The notes: generated by a model from the sequence alone, not told the origin. A stretch of 64,000 nucleotides of DNA from Clostridium_S neuense (GCF_045310695.1 NZ_JBJIAA010000007.1:1-64000); one strand, 5' to 3'. Positions 9,171 through 18,918 are shown, counted from the first letter of the stretch. A program made the numbers and translations.

Positions 9171-9863
9171 ATGATTTATTCATCAGAAGTTGACAGAATG
9201 GTATGCGTAGCAAAAGGACCAAATCATGGACCAGCTCCAATACCAGAAGAAGGAAAATGGGTACAAGCTAAAGAAATAAAAGATATATCAGGTTTAACAC
9301 ACGGAATTGGTTGGTGTGCTCCACAGCAAGGTGGTTGTAAATTAACTTTAAATGTTAAAGATGGTGTAATTGAAGAAGCTTTAGTAGAAACAATAGGATG
9401 TTCAGGAATGACACATTCAGCTGCTATGGCATCAGAAATTCTTCCAGGAAAGACTATCCTTGAAGCATTAAATACTGACCTTGTTTGTGATGCTATAAAT
9501 GTTGCAATGAGAGAATTATTCTTACAGATAGCTTATGGAAGAACTCAGACTGCATTCTCAGAAGGTGGACTTCCAGTAGGAGCAGGTCTTGAAGATTTAG
9601 GAAAGGGACTTAGAAGCCAAGTTGGTACTATGTATGGAACTAAGGCTAAAGGAACTAGATATCTTGAAATGGCAGAAGGATATGTTAAACACATAGCTCT
9701 TGACAAGAACAACGAAGTTATAGGATATGAATTCATAAGCCTTGGAAAAATGATGGACTTCATTAAAAAGGGAATCGAGCCTGCAGAAGCTTTAGAAAAA
9801 GCTACAGGAACTTACGGAAGATATGCTGAAGCTGCAAAAATTATCGACCCAAGACAAGAATAA
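9171..9863 (+). CDS. NifU-like iron-sulfur cluster scaffold protein
   Basis: A 230-aa protein. The ATG at 9171 follows AAGGAAGGAG; an upstream in-frame extension to 9042 encodes a hydrophobic leader without a ribosome site and is not used. The core resembles the NifU/IscU N-domain, with cysteines in WCAPQQGGC, IGCSGMTHS and LVCDAIN. It is followed 22 bases later by the GGGtGRT gene, its usual partner in clostridia. Role: probably Fe-S assembly for a specific client; the client is unknown. Confidence 0.83.
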   Translation: MIYSSEVDRMVCVAKGPNHGPAPIPEEGKWVQAKEIKDISGLTHGIGWCAPQQGGCKLTLNVKDGVIEEALVETIGCSGMTHSAAMASEILPGKTILEALNTDLVCDAINVAMRELFLQIAYGRTQTAFSEGGLPVGAGLEDLGKGLRSQVGTMYGTKAKGTRYLEMAEGYVKHIALDKNNEVIGYEFISLGKMMDFIKKGIEPAEALEKATGTYGRYAEAAKIIDPRQE

Positions 9864-9885
9864 GAGATAGGAGGAGAAGATTGTT

Positions 9886-10887
9886 ATGGCATTATTTGAA
9901 AGTTATGAAAGAAGAGTAGACCAAATATTACCTGTATTGAAGAAATACGGTATAAATTCAATAGAAGAAGCTAAAGCTGTTTGCGATGAAAAAGGCGTAG
10001 ACGCTTATAATATAGTTAAAGGCGTTCAACAAATTTGCTTTGAAAATGCATGTTGGGCTTATACAGTTGGAGCTGCAATAGCAATTAAAAAAGGATGCAA
10101 AAAAGCTGCTGAAGCTGCTGAAGCTATAGGAGAAGGCTTACAAGCTTTCTGTATTCCTGGTTCAGTTGCAGATGACAGAAAAGTTGGACTTGGACACGGA
10201 AATCTTGCTGCAATGCTTTTAAGAGAAGAAACTGATTGTTTCGCATTCTTAGCTGGACACGAATCTTTTGCAGCTGCTGAAGGTGCAATTGGACTTGCTA
10301 ATTCAGCAAACAAAGCAAGAAAGAAACCATTAAGAGTTATATTAAACGGTCTTGGAAAAGATGCTGCATTCATAATCTCAAGAATTAATGGTTTCACATA
10401 TGTTCAAACTAAGTTTGACTACTACACTGGAGAACTTAAAATAGTTAAAGAAACTGCTTACTCAGATGGAGAAAGAGCAAAGGTTAGATGCTATGGAGCA
10501 GACGACGTTAGAGAAGGTGTTGCTATAATGCACCATGAAGGCGTTGACGTATCTATAACTGGAAACTCAACTAACCCAACAAGATTCCAGCACCCAGTTG
10601 CAGGAACTTACAAGAAAGAATGTATCGAACAAGGAAAGAAATACTTCTCAGTTGCATCAGGTGGTGGTACTGGAAGAACTCTTCACCCAGATAACATGGC
10701 AGCAGGTCCTGCTTCATATGGTATGACTGATACTATGGGAAGAATGCATTCAGATGCTCAATTCGCAGGTTCATCATCAGTTCCAGCTCACGTTGAAATG
10801 ATGGGATTAATCGGAATGGGTAACAACCCAATGGTTGGAGCTTCAGTTGCAGTAGCAGTTGCTGTTGAAGAGGCTATGAATAAATAG
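9886..10887 (+). CDS. GGGtGRT family protein
   Basis: A 333-aa protein named for the signature SGGGTGRTLHPDNMAAGPASYG near residue 257. It begins MALFESYERRVDQILPVLKKYGI and ends in an Ala/Val-rich helix. The family is conserved in anaerobes next to the NifU-like gene; its biochemical function is not established to my knowledge. Codon use is strongly biased (AGA, GGA, GCT, CTT), unlike the AT-drifted genes after 11 kb, which suggests high expression and core-genome status. Confidence 0.88.
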   Translation: MALFESYERRVDQILPVLKKYGINSIEEAKAVCDEKGVDAYNIVKGVQQICFENACWAYTVGAAIAIKKGCKKAAEAAEAIGEGLQAFCIPGSVADDRKVGLGHGNLAAMLLREETDCFAFLAGHESFAAAEGAIGLANSANKARKKPLRVILNGLGKDAAFIISRINGFTYVQTKFDYYTGELKIVKETAYSDGERAKVRCYGADDVREGVAIMHHEGVDVSITGNSTNPTRFQHPVAGTYKKECIEQGKKYFSVASGGGTGRTLHPDNMAAGPASYGMTDTMGRMHSDAQFAGSSSVPAHVEMMGLIGMGNNPMVGASVAVAVAVEEAMNK

Positions 10888-10995
10888 GATAAATTTGTCT
10901 ACTAATAAAAAAACTCCCCATCTACAACTCAAAATCCCCAAACTCATAAAAAAGTTCGGGAAAAATAGATAGGGATTGGTTGAAAAGTACGATTT

Positions 10996-11048
10996 AAAAG
11001 CATGGAAGAAATGCAAGAGAAAATCTTGTGTTCTTTCATGCTTTTTTA
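10996..11048 (+). terminator. Terminator after the GGGtGRT operon
   Basis: AAAAGCATGGAAGAA (10996-11010) pairs with TTCTTTCATGCTTTT (from 11031), with one G-T wobble, around a 20-base loop, and runs into a T-rich tail. It ends the scaffold/GGGtGRT transcript and marks the left limit of the conserved block. Confidence 0.75.
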
Positions 11049-12040
11049 TTTTTAGCTCTACATTAAGCAATATTCATTGAGAATAGATTGGATGAAAGAA
11101 AGATAGACCTCATGAGGGATTGATTGAGAAAAGGCGTGTGGGAAGCGTGGGGGACGAGAAAGCTCCGCAGGAGCTTTCGAGATTACACTATGATGATTGG
11201 GACGTGGATTGATTCCATATTTGAAGGAAGCAAGCAAAAAACCAGTCATTTTAAACGTGTTTTTTTCATTGGATCTTTTGGGGAACTTTATTATGATTTT
11301 GATGTTTTATTCTTAACTCCAACCTGTGGATAAGTTCCAGAATAGAGCTGTTTTTGCTTGGGGATTTTTAATATGATACAGAAATTGGAATGTGGCTTTA
11401 GGGGAGGATGGATAAGTGGTGAGAGGGTGTGGGAGAGATGGGGAGGTTTTTTATTATGAAACATAGATAGAGAAAATCTTAATAGATTTTCAAAGGATTA
11501 AGGTTAAGGTTGAATTATATGCAGGATTTAGTGAAATGAAATGTAGTAGGATTAGAAATTAAGGGATTAGCAGGTTATTAGTAGAAATTAATATAAAAAA
11601 CAACTTAAATGATGATATAATTAAAATATGCTTGTGTATAAATAGATTTTTAAGCAAGGTGTTTTTTTATTAATATGAATTATTTTCATAATTTAATTTA
11701 GATGAATTGATAACTGAGAAGGTATGGGTAGTTAAGGAAATGATTCCATAATTAGGCTATCAGTCAAGAGAATGACAAGAAGATACGCTCTTGATATTTG
11801 TGATGTTATTGTAGAAGATAAACATATTATAATAGAAGTAGCTGTTGGAATAGGAATTTGTTGTGCGATTTTTTTTGGTGATATTATATTGGTAGTATTC
11901 TGAAAAGCAATAATAGATATAAATTTTCGCCTATTCGGAAATAAATTCTTTATGTATTTGAATTGGAAAATTTTAAAATTGAAAAGATAGCTTTAATGTG
12001 CAAAAAAATTAAAAATAAGTGAAAGATAGATGAGATAAAA
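11049..12040. other. Non-coding junction between the core region and the accessory island
   Basis: About 1 kb without a convincing gene. It holds a perfect 9-bp-arm hairpin at 11158-11178 (GAAAGCTCC/GGAGCTTTC) in a locally GC-richer patch, a sequence at 11460-11506 that recurs at 21012-21056, and a 43-codon open frame at 11772-11903. That frame reads MTRRYALDICDVIVEDKHII then IEVAVG, reminiscent of the strand-loop-strand of a nuclease fold, and could be a gene remnant. Base composition shifts here from the core genes to the AT-rich island. Confidence 0.5.
11460..11506 (+). repeat. Direct repeat, copy 1 (AACATAGATAG...TTCAAAGGATTAAGGT)
   Basis: About 47 bases starting AACATAGATAG and ending TTTCAAAGGATTAAGGT. 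The same start and end recur at 21012-21056 with the middle diverged. Both copies are intergenic. They enclose the ATPase/HNH to zinc-ribbon gene block. Confidence 0.65.
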
Positions 12041-13984
12041 ATGGAATTGATTTATGTTTGGATTGAAAAGTTTAGAAATATAGAACAATGTGGGATTAGA
12101 TTATCTAAAGATTTTTTAGTTACAATAAAAAATTGTGGTATTAATGAAAAAGATAATATTAGCATAAGTGTTAAAGAAATTATTGTGAAGAAGATTTCAG
12201 AAAGTCCCAATATATATGGTGATAATGTTATTAATATAAATGCAATTGTTGGTAAAAATGGTGTTGGTAAAAGTAACTTTCTTACATGTATCGGTGAATT
12301 AGTGACGTCATTTCATGAATCAAGTTTTATTCTCATATATTATAATAGAGAGAAAAAAAAATATGTTTTGGAATGTAATCAAATTGCCTTAAAAAATAGA
12401 AATGAGGAAATAATTTATTCTATTCAAGAAAATTGTCAGCCTAAAACATCAATATATAATTATTATAATGGGGAAATTACTCAATATAAGATTAAGGAGC
12501 CAATATTATATGATATTGAGTTTATAATGATTAGAGAAAATATGGATATTATGACTCATCCGAATTCTAATAATGTCTATTCTTACATTGGTAGATTTGG
12601 TTTACCATTAAATAGAAGTGGATTGTTTTACAAGTTTATGTATTTAATGAATTTTAATAATCATGATGAAAATTTAAAAAATAATGACATAAAAATTAGA
12701 TTTGAGATTAAAGATGTAATTAGTAATGAAAATGCATATAAATTAAAAATTTTGCCTGAGTTTTTTCCTAATGATAGATGTCTTTTTGATTTTAACGAGA
12801 AAGATGGTAAAAGTATCTATAAAAAAGTTTTTATGTTGAGGTTTTTCGAGAAAGTTATAAATAATATGCAACTTGTTGAATACAATAATGTCCCAAATAT
12901 GATAAATGATTTACATGAAATAATAAAAAATTGTAATGAAGACATATACAATTTGCTAAATCACTATGATGAAATTAAGTGTAAAACTATAGAGTTAAAA
13001 GATGCACTTATGAAGGGGAGATATGAAAATGTTATAGATATAGATAAGTGTTATAAGGATTTTGTAGATCAATTAGAAAAAGTATTAAATATGATTGATA
13101 AAAACAATTTTAGAAATTCTTTTACATGCTGGATTAATGGTTCTGATATTATAGGTAAAAAAGATTTTGCTGACAATATTGAAAAATTATTAAAACTTGC
13201 AGATTCTGAAGATGTTTGTAAAGAATTTGTGCCTCGGAATATAGATATTAGTATTGAAAATTTATCAGATGGAATTAAGTATTTATTATCATTATATTCG
13301 GCAATACATAAGTGTTTTAAACATAATGAGATTAATAAATATAAAACTATAGTTTTAATTTTGGATGAACCTGATGTACATATGCACCCAGAATGGTCAA
13401 GGAAATTAATAAACAGTATTCTAAAATTTTTGAAACAGGAATTTCCTTGTAATAAGTTCCAAATTATTTTCTCGACTCATTCGCCGTTTATTTTATCAGA
13501 TATAATTAAAGAAGATGTTATATATTTTCATAAAAATAATGAAGGACAATCTATAGTGAAAAACTGTAATTTAAATACTTTTGGAGCAAATATTCACACG
13601 TTATTAAAGGATAGCTTTTTCATGGATTCAACTATTGGTGAATTTGCTAAAATTCAAATTAATGAAATTATTGCTTTTTTATTGAATGATGATTATATAG
13701 GGGATATGAATAAGGAAAAAGCAAAATATATAATTTATAATATAGGTGAAGGTTTAATTAGAAAAAAAATTTTAAAAATGTATTTTGACAAATATCCTGA
13801 AGAAATACAAGATGCAAATGATCAGATCAAGTATTATCAAAATGAAGTGGCATATTTACAAAAAATTATAGATAGTGGAATGATCATTGATAGAACGAGA
13901 CTTTCTAATTTTCAGTCAGAATTAGAAAATACATTAAAGGTTGTTGCAAAGCTAATAAATAGTAATGGTGAACGAAATGATTAG
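12041..13984 (+). CDS. AAA ATPase, Septu PtuA-like / OLD-like
   Basis: A 647-aa ABC-type ATPase of the RecF/OLD/PtuA kind. Walker A is IVGKNGVGKSN (about residue 71), a signature-like segment IENLSDGIKYLLSLYSA (about 405) precedes Walker B LILDEPDVHMHPEWS (about 440), and the switch His lies in IIFSTHSPFILSD. A long helical insert separates the halves. No TOPRIM nuclease domain is visible, so it should depend on its partner: the downstream HNH gene overlaps it by 8 bases. An ATPase/HNH pair of this order is the layout of Septu (PtuAB) anti-phage systems and of retron ATPase-HNH effectors. It is longer than I would expect for PtuA and the ribosome site is weak. Confidence 0.75.
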   Translation: MELIYVWIEKFRNIEQCGIRLSKDFLVTIKNCGINEKDNISISVKEIIVKKISESPNIYGDNVININAIVGKNGVGKSNFLTCIGELVTSFHESSFILIYYNREKKKYVLECNQIALKNRNEEIIYSIQENCQPKTSIYNYYNGEITQYKIKEPILYDIEFIMIRENMDIMTHPNSNNVYSYIGRFGLPLNRSGLFYKFMYLMNFNNHDENLKNNDIKIRFEIKDVISNENAYKLKILPEFFPNDRCLFDFNEKDGKSIYKKVFMLRFFEKVINNMQLVEYNNVPNMINDLHEIIKNCNEDIYNLLNHYDEIKCKTIELKDALMKGRYENVIDIDKCYKDFVDQLEKVLNMIDKNNFRNSFTCWINGSDIIGKKDFADNIEKLLKLADSEDVCKEFVPRNIDISIENLSDGIKYLLSLYSAIHKCFKHNEINKYKTIVLILDEPDVHMHPEWSRKLINSILKFLKQEFPCNKFQIIFSTHSPFILSDIIKEDVIYFHKNNEGQSIVKNCNLNTFGANIHTLLKDSFFMDSTIGEFAKIQINEIIAFLLNDDYIGDMNKEKAKYIIYNIGEGLIRKKILKMYFDKYPEEIQDANDQIKYYQNEVAYLQKIIDSGMIIDRTRLSNFQSELENTLKVVAKLINSNGERND

Positions 13985-15020
13985 AATAGATAGTACAAAA
14001 CTTAATAATTGGAATGAAATAAAGAAAGATCAATGTGAGTATTTAAAGCTTGCAGTGGAAAAGGAGTTAAGTAATTTATATATTAAGAATAATAGTTACA
14101 TTAGAAGTCGTAAAATACGAAAATCAAAAAAATATCACACGTATTATAAATTAAATAATAGTGAAAGAGAAGAAATAGAAAATATTTTTGGTGGGGTATT
14201 TACTGTTAAAAATCAAAAAAGCAAGTTTGTAGTTAGTGATGATAAAAAAATAGAGAAATTAGTAGTTGGCAAATTGGAAGAAGTAATATCTATATTTGAA
14301 AAGAATATAATTAATAAAAATGTAATTAATAGAATTTTTAATTATGAAAAATTTTGTAATAATAATGGATGGAATAGACATAGATTAATATCTAAACTTG
14401 GAATAAAAGTTTGTCCATATTGTAACAGACAATATATAACAAATTATGAGGATTTAAAAGGTAATAAAGAAAAAACTACAGCAGATTTGGACCACTTTTA
14501 TTCAAAATCTTTATACCCATATTTGGCACTATCATTATACAATTTGATTCCAAGTTGTCAAATATGTAATTCACGATTTAAGTTAGATAAAGATTTTAGA
14601 AAGTATCCGCATATATACCCATATGAAGAGGGATTTGGGGATAATGCAAAGTTTAAGACTCGTGGCAATACGGTTGAATATCTTTTAGGAAATACGCTTG
14701 ATTTTGATATATATTTAGATGTTTTTGAATCTAAATATAAAAATAAAATAGAAAACTCAATAAAAACTTTTCATTTAAATGAATTGTATAAAGTGCATAC
14801 TGATTATGTACAGGAAATTATAAAAAAAATTATTATATATAATGATAGCAAACTTAATGAAATTCTATTAGATTTTCCTGAATTATTTTCATCTAAAAAT
14901 GAAATGTTAAGGACGATATTTGGAAACTATATCGTTAATGAAGAGTTAGGTAAGAGGCCGCTTTCTAAATTAACAAAAGATATTTGTGAAGAGTTAGGAT
15001 TAAATTTAAAAAATGTATAA
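13977..15020 (+). CDS. HNH endonuclease, PtuB-like partner of the ATPase
   Basis: A 347-aa protein. The nuclease core spans about 143-190: CPYCNRQY, then LDHFYSKSLYPYLALSLYNLIPSC, then CQICNSRFK, a zinc-stabilised HNH fold with two CxxC pairs, the DH catalytic pair and an Asn-bearing helix. The start at 13977 lies within the end of the ATPase gene (GGTGA just upstream), and an ATG at 13965 is also possible. Translational coupling argues that the two act as one complex, most likely cutting DNA or RNA on phage infection as in Septu. A good terminator follows at 15149. Confidence 0.77.
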   Translation: MIRIDSTKLNNWNEIKKDQCEYLKLAVEKELSNLYIKNNSYIRSRKIRKSKKYHTYYKLNNSEREEIENIFGGVFTVKNQKSKFVVSDDKKIEKLVVGKLEEVISIFEKNIINKNVINRIFNYEKFCNNNGWNRHRLISKLGIKVCPYCNRQYITNYEDLKGNKEKTTADLDHFYSKSLYPYLALSLYNLIPSCQICNSRFKLDKDFRKYPHIYPYEEGFGDNAKFKTRGNTVEYLLGNTLDFDIYLDVFESKYKNKIENSIKTFHLNELYKVHTDYVQEIIKKIIIYNDSKLNEILLDFPELFSSKNEMLRTIFGNYIVNEELGKRPLSKLTKDICEELGLNLKNV

Positions 15021-15148
15021 GTTAAAAAATATAGAGTTTTAATGGGATTGGATTAAGAAATGAGACCAGGCAAGGATTAATCATCAATTAATCCAAAGCT
15101 AATCATTAATAAAAAAAAGAATATAATGTGAGATTTTTTGTGAGAAAT

Positions 15149-15190
15149 AAGGAAAGGCTTTATTTGAATTAAATAAGGGTTTTCCTTTTT
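15149..15190 (+). terminator. Terminator of the Septu-like pair
   Basis: AAGGAAAGGCTTTATTT pairs with AAATAAGGGTTTTCCTT around GAATT, and is followed by T5. The rest of 15021-15502 (about 480 bases) has no visible gene, so this hairpin is the main feature of that gap. Confidence 0.85.
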
Positions 15191-15502
15191 ATATGATCTT
15201 AAGTACATATATATTGGCTTAATGAAAATTTATTTTTGAATTGTTGCTGGAAAATGAGGGGTTAAGGTGGAAACGTAGAAAATAACTTTTTTAATTGAAC
15301 ATAGTAGTAATAAAAATATAATGATTTTTATTAAGTTTTTTAGAGTTAGGGAATAAATTGTAAATGGTAATTAGAATTTTTGGGCTTATGTATCAAGAGC
15401 GGAAACTAAAATTTTGAAGTGGATTTTTATTGTATATTTTAAAGGAAAGTATAAAATTATAATAAGGACTTTCAAAATAAGGTAAATGAAAAGGGGATTA
15501 GA

Positions 15503-16351
15503 ATGGATTATGGAAAGATGCCTATTTATTTTATTAGGCACAATATAAAAAAATATGAAAATATAGTAGATAATTTAAGTAAAACCAATAGAATAGCTAT
15601 TCATGTAGCTTCTAACGAAGAAAAAAAGGACTGGAGTAATTTTTTAAATAGAAAAAAATTAAATATGCAACTTATACAGAGATGGGACGGACTTTGCAAA
15701 TGTATTGAAAAGAGTGATGTTATTGTAATATCACAATATAATTCGCTTGGTTGTAAGATTGGAATAATTAAAAAGAACACAGAATGGACTGAACTAAATG
15801 AAGATAAGGATTTTAAAGTTTTTGAAATGAAGGAAACAAAAAGTATAAACTATAGTGATTTTATTTTACTTCCAGTAATAATACCAATCTCAGTTACATT
15901 AAGTCCAATTAAAAGTTTAAGAAATTATATACTGTATGCATATGGAAAAGAAAAATTAAAATACTGCTTAGAAAATCTACATTATAAAATGCAGGAGCAA
16001 ATGTGTGTTGAATGGCTTAGATCAGAATTGTGTCCAAGCAATCTCAGAATTAAATATCAATTATTACAGACTGGGCATAACATGCGTGATATTGATATAT
16101 ATGGAGTTAATTATGCTGGAAACAAGATTTATGGACAAGTAACTTTTTATAATACTAATAATGGTAAGATAAATAAGAAGATTGATAAGCTTAAACCTTA
16201 TTTAAAAGGTAACAATATAGTAATTATGTTTTCAAATGATGATGAAAATTTAAAAGGTTCAATATTATATATATCACTTAAAAAGGTTTGGGAGGATTTA
16301 TGGAATAGCGAGTATCAAGATATGATTAAGGAAATGGTTGGAGGGTGTTAA
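15503..16351 (+). CDS. Unknown protein with a variant restriction-endonuclease-like C domain
   Basis: A 282-aa protein, ATG 7 bases after AAGGGGA. I do not recognise the family. The C-terminal third has the layout of a PD-(D/E)XK fold: helix EQMCVEWLRSEL, strand MRDIDIYGV, strand KIYGQVTFYN, then a helix and the hydrophobic strand NNIVIMFSND. The acid (RDID) is present, but the E-x-K position reads QVT, so catalysis may be altered or lost. It is followed by a membrane-protein gene 99 bases later and may work with it or with the Septu-like pair upstream. Confidence 0.55.
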   Translation: MDYGKMPIYFIRHNIKKYENIVDNLSKTNRIAIHVASNEEKKDWSNFLNRKKLNMQLIQRWDGLCKCIEKSDVIVISQYNSLGCKIGIIKKNTEWTELNEDKDFKVFEMKETKSINYSDFILLPVIIPISVTLSPIKSLRNYILYAYGKEKLKYCLENLHYKMQEQMCVEWLRSELCPSNLRIKYQLLQTGHNMRDIDIYGVNYAGNKIYGQVTFYNTNNGKINKKIDKLKPYLKGNNIVIMFSNDDENLKGSILYISLKKVWEDLWNSEYQDMIKEMVGGC

Positions 16352-16450
16352 TGAGTGGAAGCTGATAAAAGTGATTTTGGAAAGTTAGTTAAGGACTAAA
16401 GAAGAGATTTTAACTAAATTTATTGTGATTTTATGAAATGGAGAATAAAA

Positions 16451-17170
16451 ATGAGTAACTATATAATGCTAATAATGTATGCTTATAATGAAAAAGGTAA
16501 AGAGAAAAAAATAATTAAACCTAAAATTAATTTTTTTTGTTTTTTAGAGGAAAATAGAAAGTTTTCAATAGTTTTAATAATGGCGTTAATATCACTTATA
16601 TTTTATATAACGGTATCATTTATAAAAATAGAACATAGTGGTCTATATCAAGCAATATCTTTAATAATATATATTATACTTTTAATAATCCTAATACCTT
16701 TATCTGAAAAAATAAATCAGAAAAACTATAAGAAAATTATTAAAGCACATGATTTGAGAATGGAAATACTTAGAGATGTATTAAAAAACGATTTCCGATT
16801 ATACGAATCAGGAAGAATTCAAGAATTGATTAAGCAATGTGATATGTCAATAAAGTCATATAAACTTAGCACTGAAATATTTAAGCCATTAGTAGATATA
16901 GCAAAATCAGTATTATTTCCAATAGTAACATTTTCCTTTGGGTTAATAATTAAGAAGGTAGAAATAAGTGTAGACGATACTATAAGAATAACTAAATTAG
17001 TAATTGTAGTAATAGTAATGTTTTTTGGATTATTTCTTATAGTTAAAAATCCAGTAGAAAGCTTTTTAGATAGTCAAAGTAATAAAATTAAGGAGTTGAA
17101 AAATATGCTGGAAGATATTTTCATTAAAGATTTTATTAATAAAGAAACTAAAAATAAATTTTTATTGTAA
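16451..17170 (+). CDS. Hypothetical four-helix membrane protein
   Basis: A 239-aa protein. The ATG at 16451 is preceded by GGAGA; the upstream ATG at 16433 has no ribosome site. Predicted membrane segments lie near residues 36-56, 65-84, 150-166 and 178-196, with a charged cytoplasmic helical stretch (about 88-145) between the pairs and another at the C terminus. Two paired membrane hairpins around a soluble coil recall the membrane subunits of some defence systems, but no family motif is seen and no function is assigned. Confidence 0.6.
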   Translation: MSNYIMLIMYAYNEKGKEKKIIKPKINFFCFLEENRKFSIVLIMALISLIFYITVSFIKIEHSGLYQAISLIIYIILLIILIPLSEKINQKNYKKIIKAHDLRMEILRDVLKNDFRLYESGRIQELIKQCDMSIKSYKLSTEIFKPLVDIAKSVLFPIVTFSFGLIIKKVEISVDDTIRITKLVIVVIVMFFGLFLIVKNPVESFLDSQSNKIKELKNMLEDIFIKDFINKETKNKFLL

Positions 17171-17264
17171 AATGAATGTGATATTGAATGAAATACGATA
17201 TAATACAGGCAACTGAGAGAATCTATACACTGGTATCTATTTTGTTATAAAGGAGAATAGCTTG

Positions 17265-17513
17265 ATGGAAAAAATTATTTTAGACGACAAAGAATTTGAA
17301 GTTGTTTTAGAAAACAAAATAATTGATAAGTTAGAAAAAATAAATAAAACTAAAAAACAATTGATAGATATTTTAAATAGCAATAAACAGGAGTTAGAGG
17401 ATGTAGATGAAAATGAAGATTTTATGCTTGAAGGTGACTTTGTTGTTGCTGGATATAAAATGGATTCTAAAATATTCATTATAGCTGTAATTAAAAAAGA
17501 AAATATATATTAA
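17265..17513 (+). CDS. Small acidic hypothetical protein (82 aa)
   Basis: The ATG at 17265 lies 9 bases after AGGAG. The N-terminal half is helical and charged (LENKIIDKLEKINKTKKQLIDIL); the C-terminal half is an acidic stretch and two strands (VVAGYKMDSKIFIIAVIKKE). A terminator follows directly. A truncated copy of its last 47 codons plus 3' flank lies at 23269-23410, so the gene was duplicated within the island. Function unknown. Confidence 0.65.
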   Translation: MEKIILDDKEFEVVLENKIIDKLEKINKTKKQLIDILNSNKQELEDVDENEDFMLEGDFVVAGYKMDSKIFIIAVIKKENIY

Positions 17514-17530
17514 TAAGATATGGCAAGTAT

Positions 17531-17558
17531 TGAGGATTAGGAGATAATCCTCATTTTT
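17531..17558 (+). terminator. Terminator after the 82-aa gene
   Basis: TGAGGATT pairs with AATCCTCA around AGGAGAT and is followed by T5. Confidence 0.8.
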
Positions 17559-17673
17559 GTTTTTTGTGAATAAAATTGAAAAAATCTATTGAATTATATT
17601 CATAAATAAAAAATTATTAAGGATACTTTTATTTGTGAAATATTAATGAGATAATTGTAATATTAGGAATAAA

Positions 17674-18918
17674 ATGGGGTGTGGTAATATGCAGAAATGC
17701 CGATTAAATGGGGAAGCAGTATATGCTTTTAAGGTAATGGATGAAAATGATGTTGTAAATGTTGAATATGAAAAGATGTTAAGAAGAGCAAGTGAACAAG
17801 GAGAATTAAAATGTGAAGATTGTGGAGCAGATATAGTATTCAAATTTGGAGATGTTAAAATTCCGCACTTTTCACATAAAAATGTTTTAGTTGGCGGTGG
17901 GTGTTCGTATTCAAAAGAATCAGAAGAACATATTAAGGGAAAAAAGTTATTATTTGATTTAATGATAAAAGATTATCCTGATATTAAAGCAGAAATGAGA
18001 TGTAGATTTTCTAATGGAAAGTGGGCAGATTTATATTTTGAATTTAATGATGGACAAAAGTTAGCTATAGAATTTCAGAGGAAGCTTAATAGCATAAGCT
18101 ATTGGGAGGATAAAAGGAAGTTCTATAAAAGCATTAATGTTAAAGATTTGTGGATTGCCAGTGGTAAAAGGGATCAATTTGAAAATATATTAAGAGAGTA
18201 TGAATTCATGTTTCAGCATAGGCTATTTCTTAATGATAATAGCAATAAGTTGCTTGTTTTAGATGTTGAAAGAAAAGAATTTCTTATAGCTTCTAAAATT
18301 ATAGTTAGTGACAAAGAAACTAATAAAATAATTATGGATAAAATATTTTGGAGAATTTATAGTTTAAATGATATAAAAATTTTACCTAATGGTGATATAG
18401 AATGTGAATTTGATAAAGAATTTAAATATGAGGTTGATATATTTGTACAAGCATATTTAGAAGAAAAGCATAGAGCAGAAGTTAAGCAGGAGCTTCGCAG
18501 AAAAGAAGTGGAAGAAAGAAATAGAAAGAGAATTGAAGAACAGCAAAGAAGGTATAATGAAGAACATGAACGATTGAGTCAATTTACGGACCAAGCAAAA
18601 AATAATTATAAAAAGACAAATGATTTTAGCAAGGGTGGGTATGGTGGAAAAAGTTATAGTTGGAATGGCTATAAGAAAAAAACTAATTCAAGTTACAGTG
18701 CTTATAATAGAAAAAATGATGATTATTATAAAGATAAAGTGAATAAGGCAATTTTGGAATATAGATATGGTATGGATAATTTAGTAAGGATATTAGTAAA
18801 TGGAGGATCAACTGAATACAATACTATTAAAAAAATGTTTGAAGAGAAAATTAATAAAGGTGATGTAAGAGCTGATAGAGTATTTAAAGAAGTAATGAGA
18901 TTAGCAGGACTTGACTAA
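17674..18918 (+). CDS. Competence protein CoiA-like nuclease-fold protein
   Basis: A 414-aa protein. The N-terminal part has the CoiA layout: a zinc-like motif LKCEDCGADIVFKFGDVKIPHFSHKN followed by CSYSKESEEHIKGKKLLFD. A nuclease-like core then reads KWADLYFEFNDGQKLAIEFQRKLNS (Asp, then E-x-Q in the E-x-K slot). A highly charged coiled region (about 265-310) and a Gly/Tyr/Ser/Asn-rich linker lead to a small C-terminal helical domain. True CoiA helps process incoming DNA in competence; here no other competence gene is near, and CoiA-like proteins in islands may have defence roles. Starts at 17674 and 17689 (better ribosome site GGGGTGTGG) are both possible. Confidence 0.72.
   Translation: MGCGNMQKCRLNGEAVYAFKVMDENDVVNVEYEKMLRRASEQGELKCEDCGADIVFKFGDVKIPHFSHKNVLVGGGCSYSKESEEHIKGKKLLFDLMIKDYPDIKAEMRCRFSNGKWADLYFEFNDGQKLAIEFQRKLNSISYWEDKRKFYKSINVKDLWIASGKRDQFENILREYEFMFQHRLFLNDNSNKLLVLDVERKEFLIASKIIVSDKETNKIIMDKIFWRIYSLNDIKILPNGDIECEFDKEFKYEVDIFVQAYLEEKHRAEVKQELRRKEVEERNRKRIEEQQRRYNEEHERLSQFTDQAKNNYKKTNDFSKGGYGGKSYSWNGYKKKTNSSYSAYNRKNDDYYKDKVNKAILEYRYGMDNLVRILVNGGSTEYNTIKKMFEEKINKGDVRADRVFKEVMRLAGLD

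Noticed and set aside
11124..11333. A 69-codon plus-strand frame in the gap after the GGGtGRT gene
   Set aside because: No ribosome site, odd composition (Trp/Arg rich), overlaps a perfect hairpin at 11158-11178, and an equally open frame exists on the other strand.
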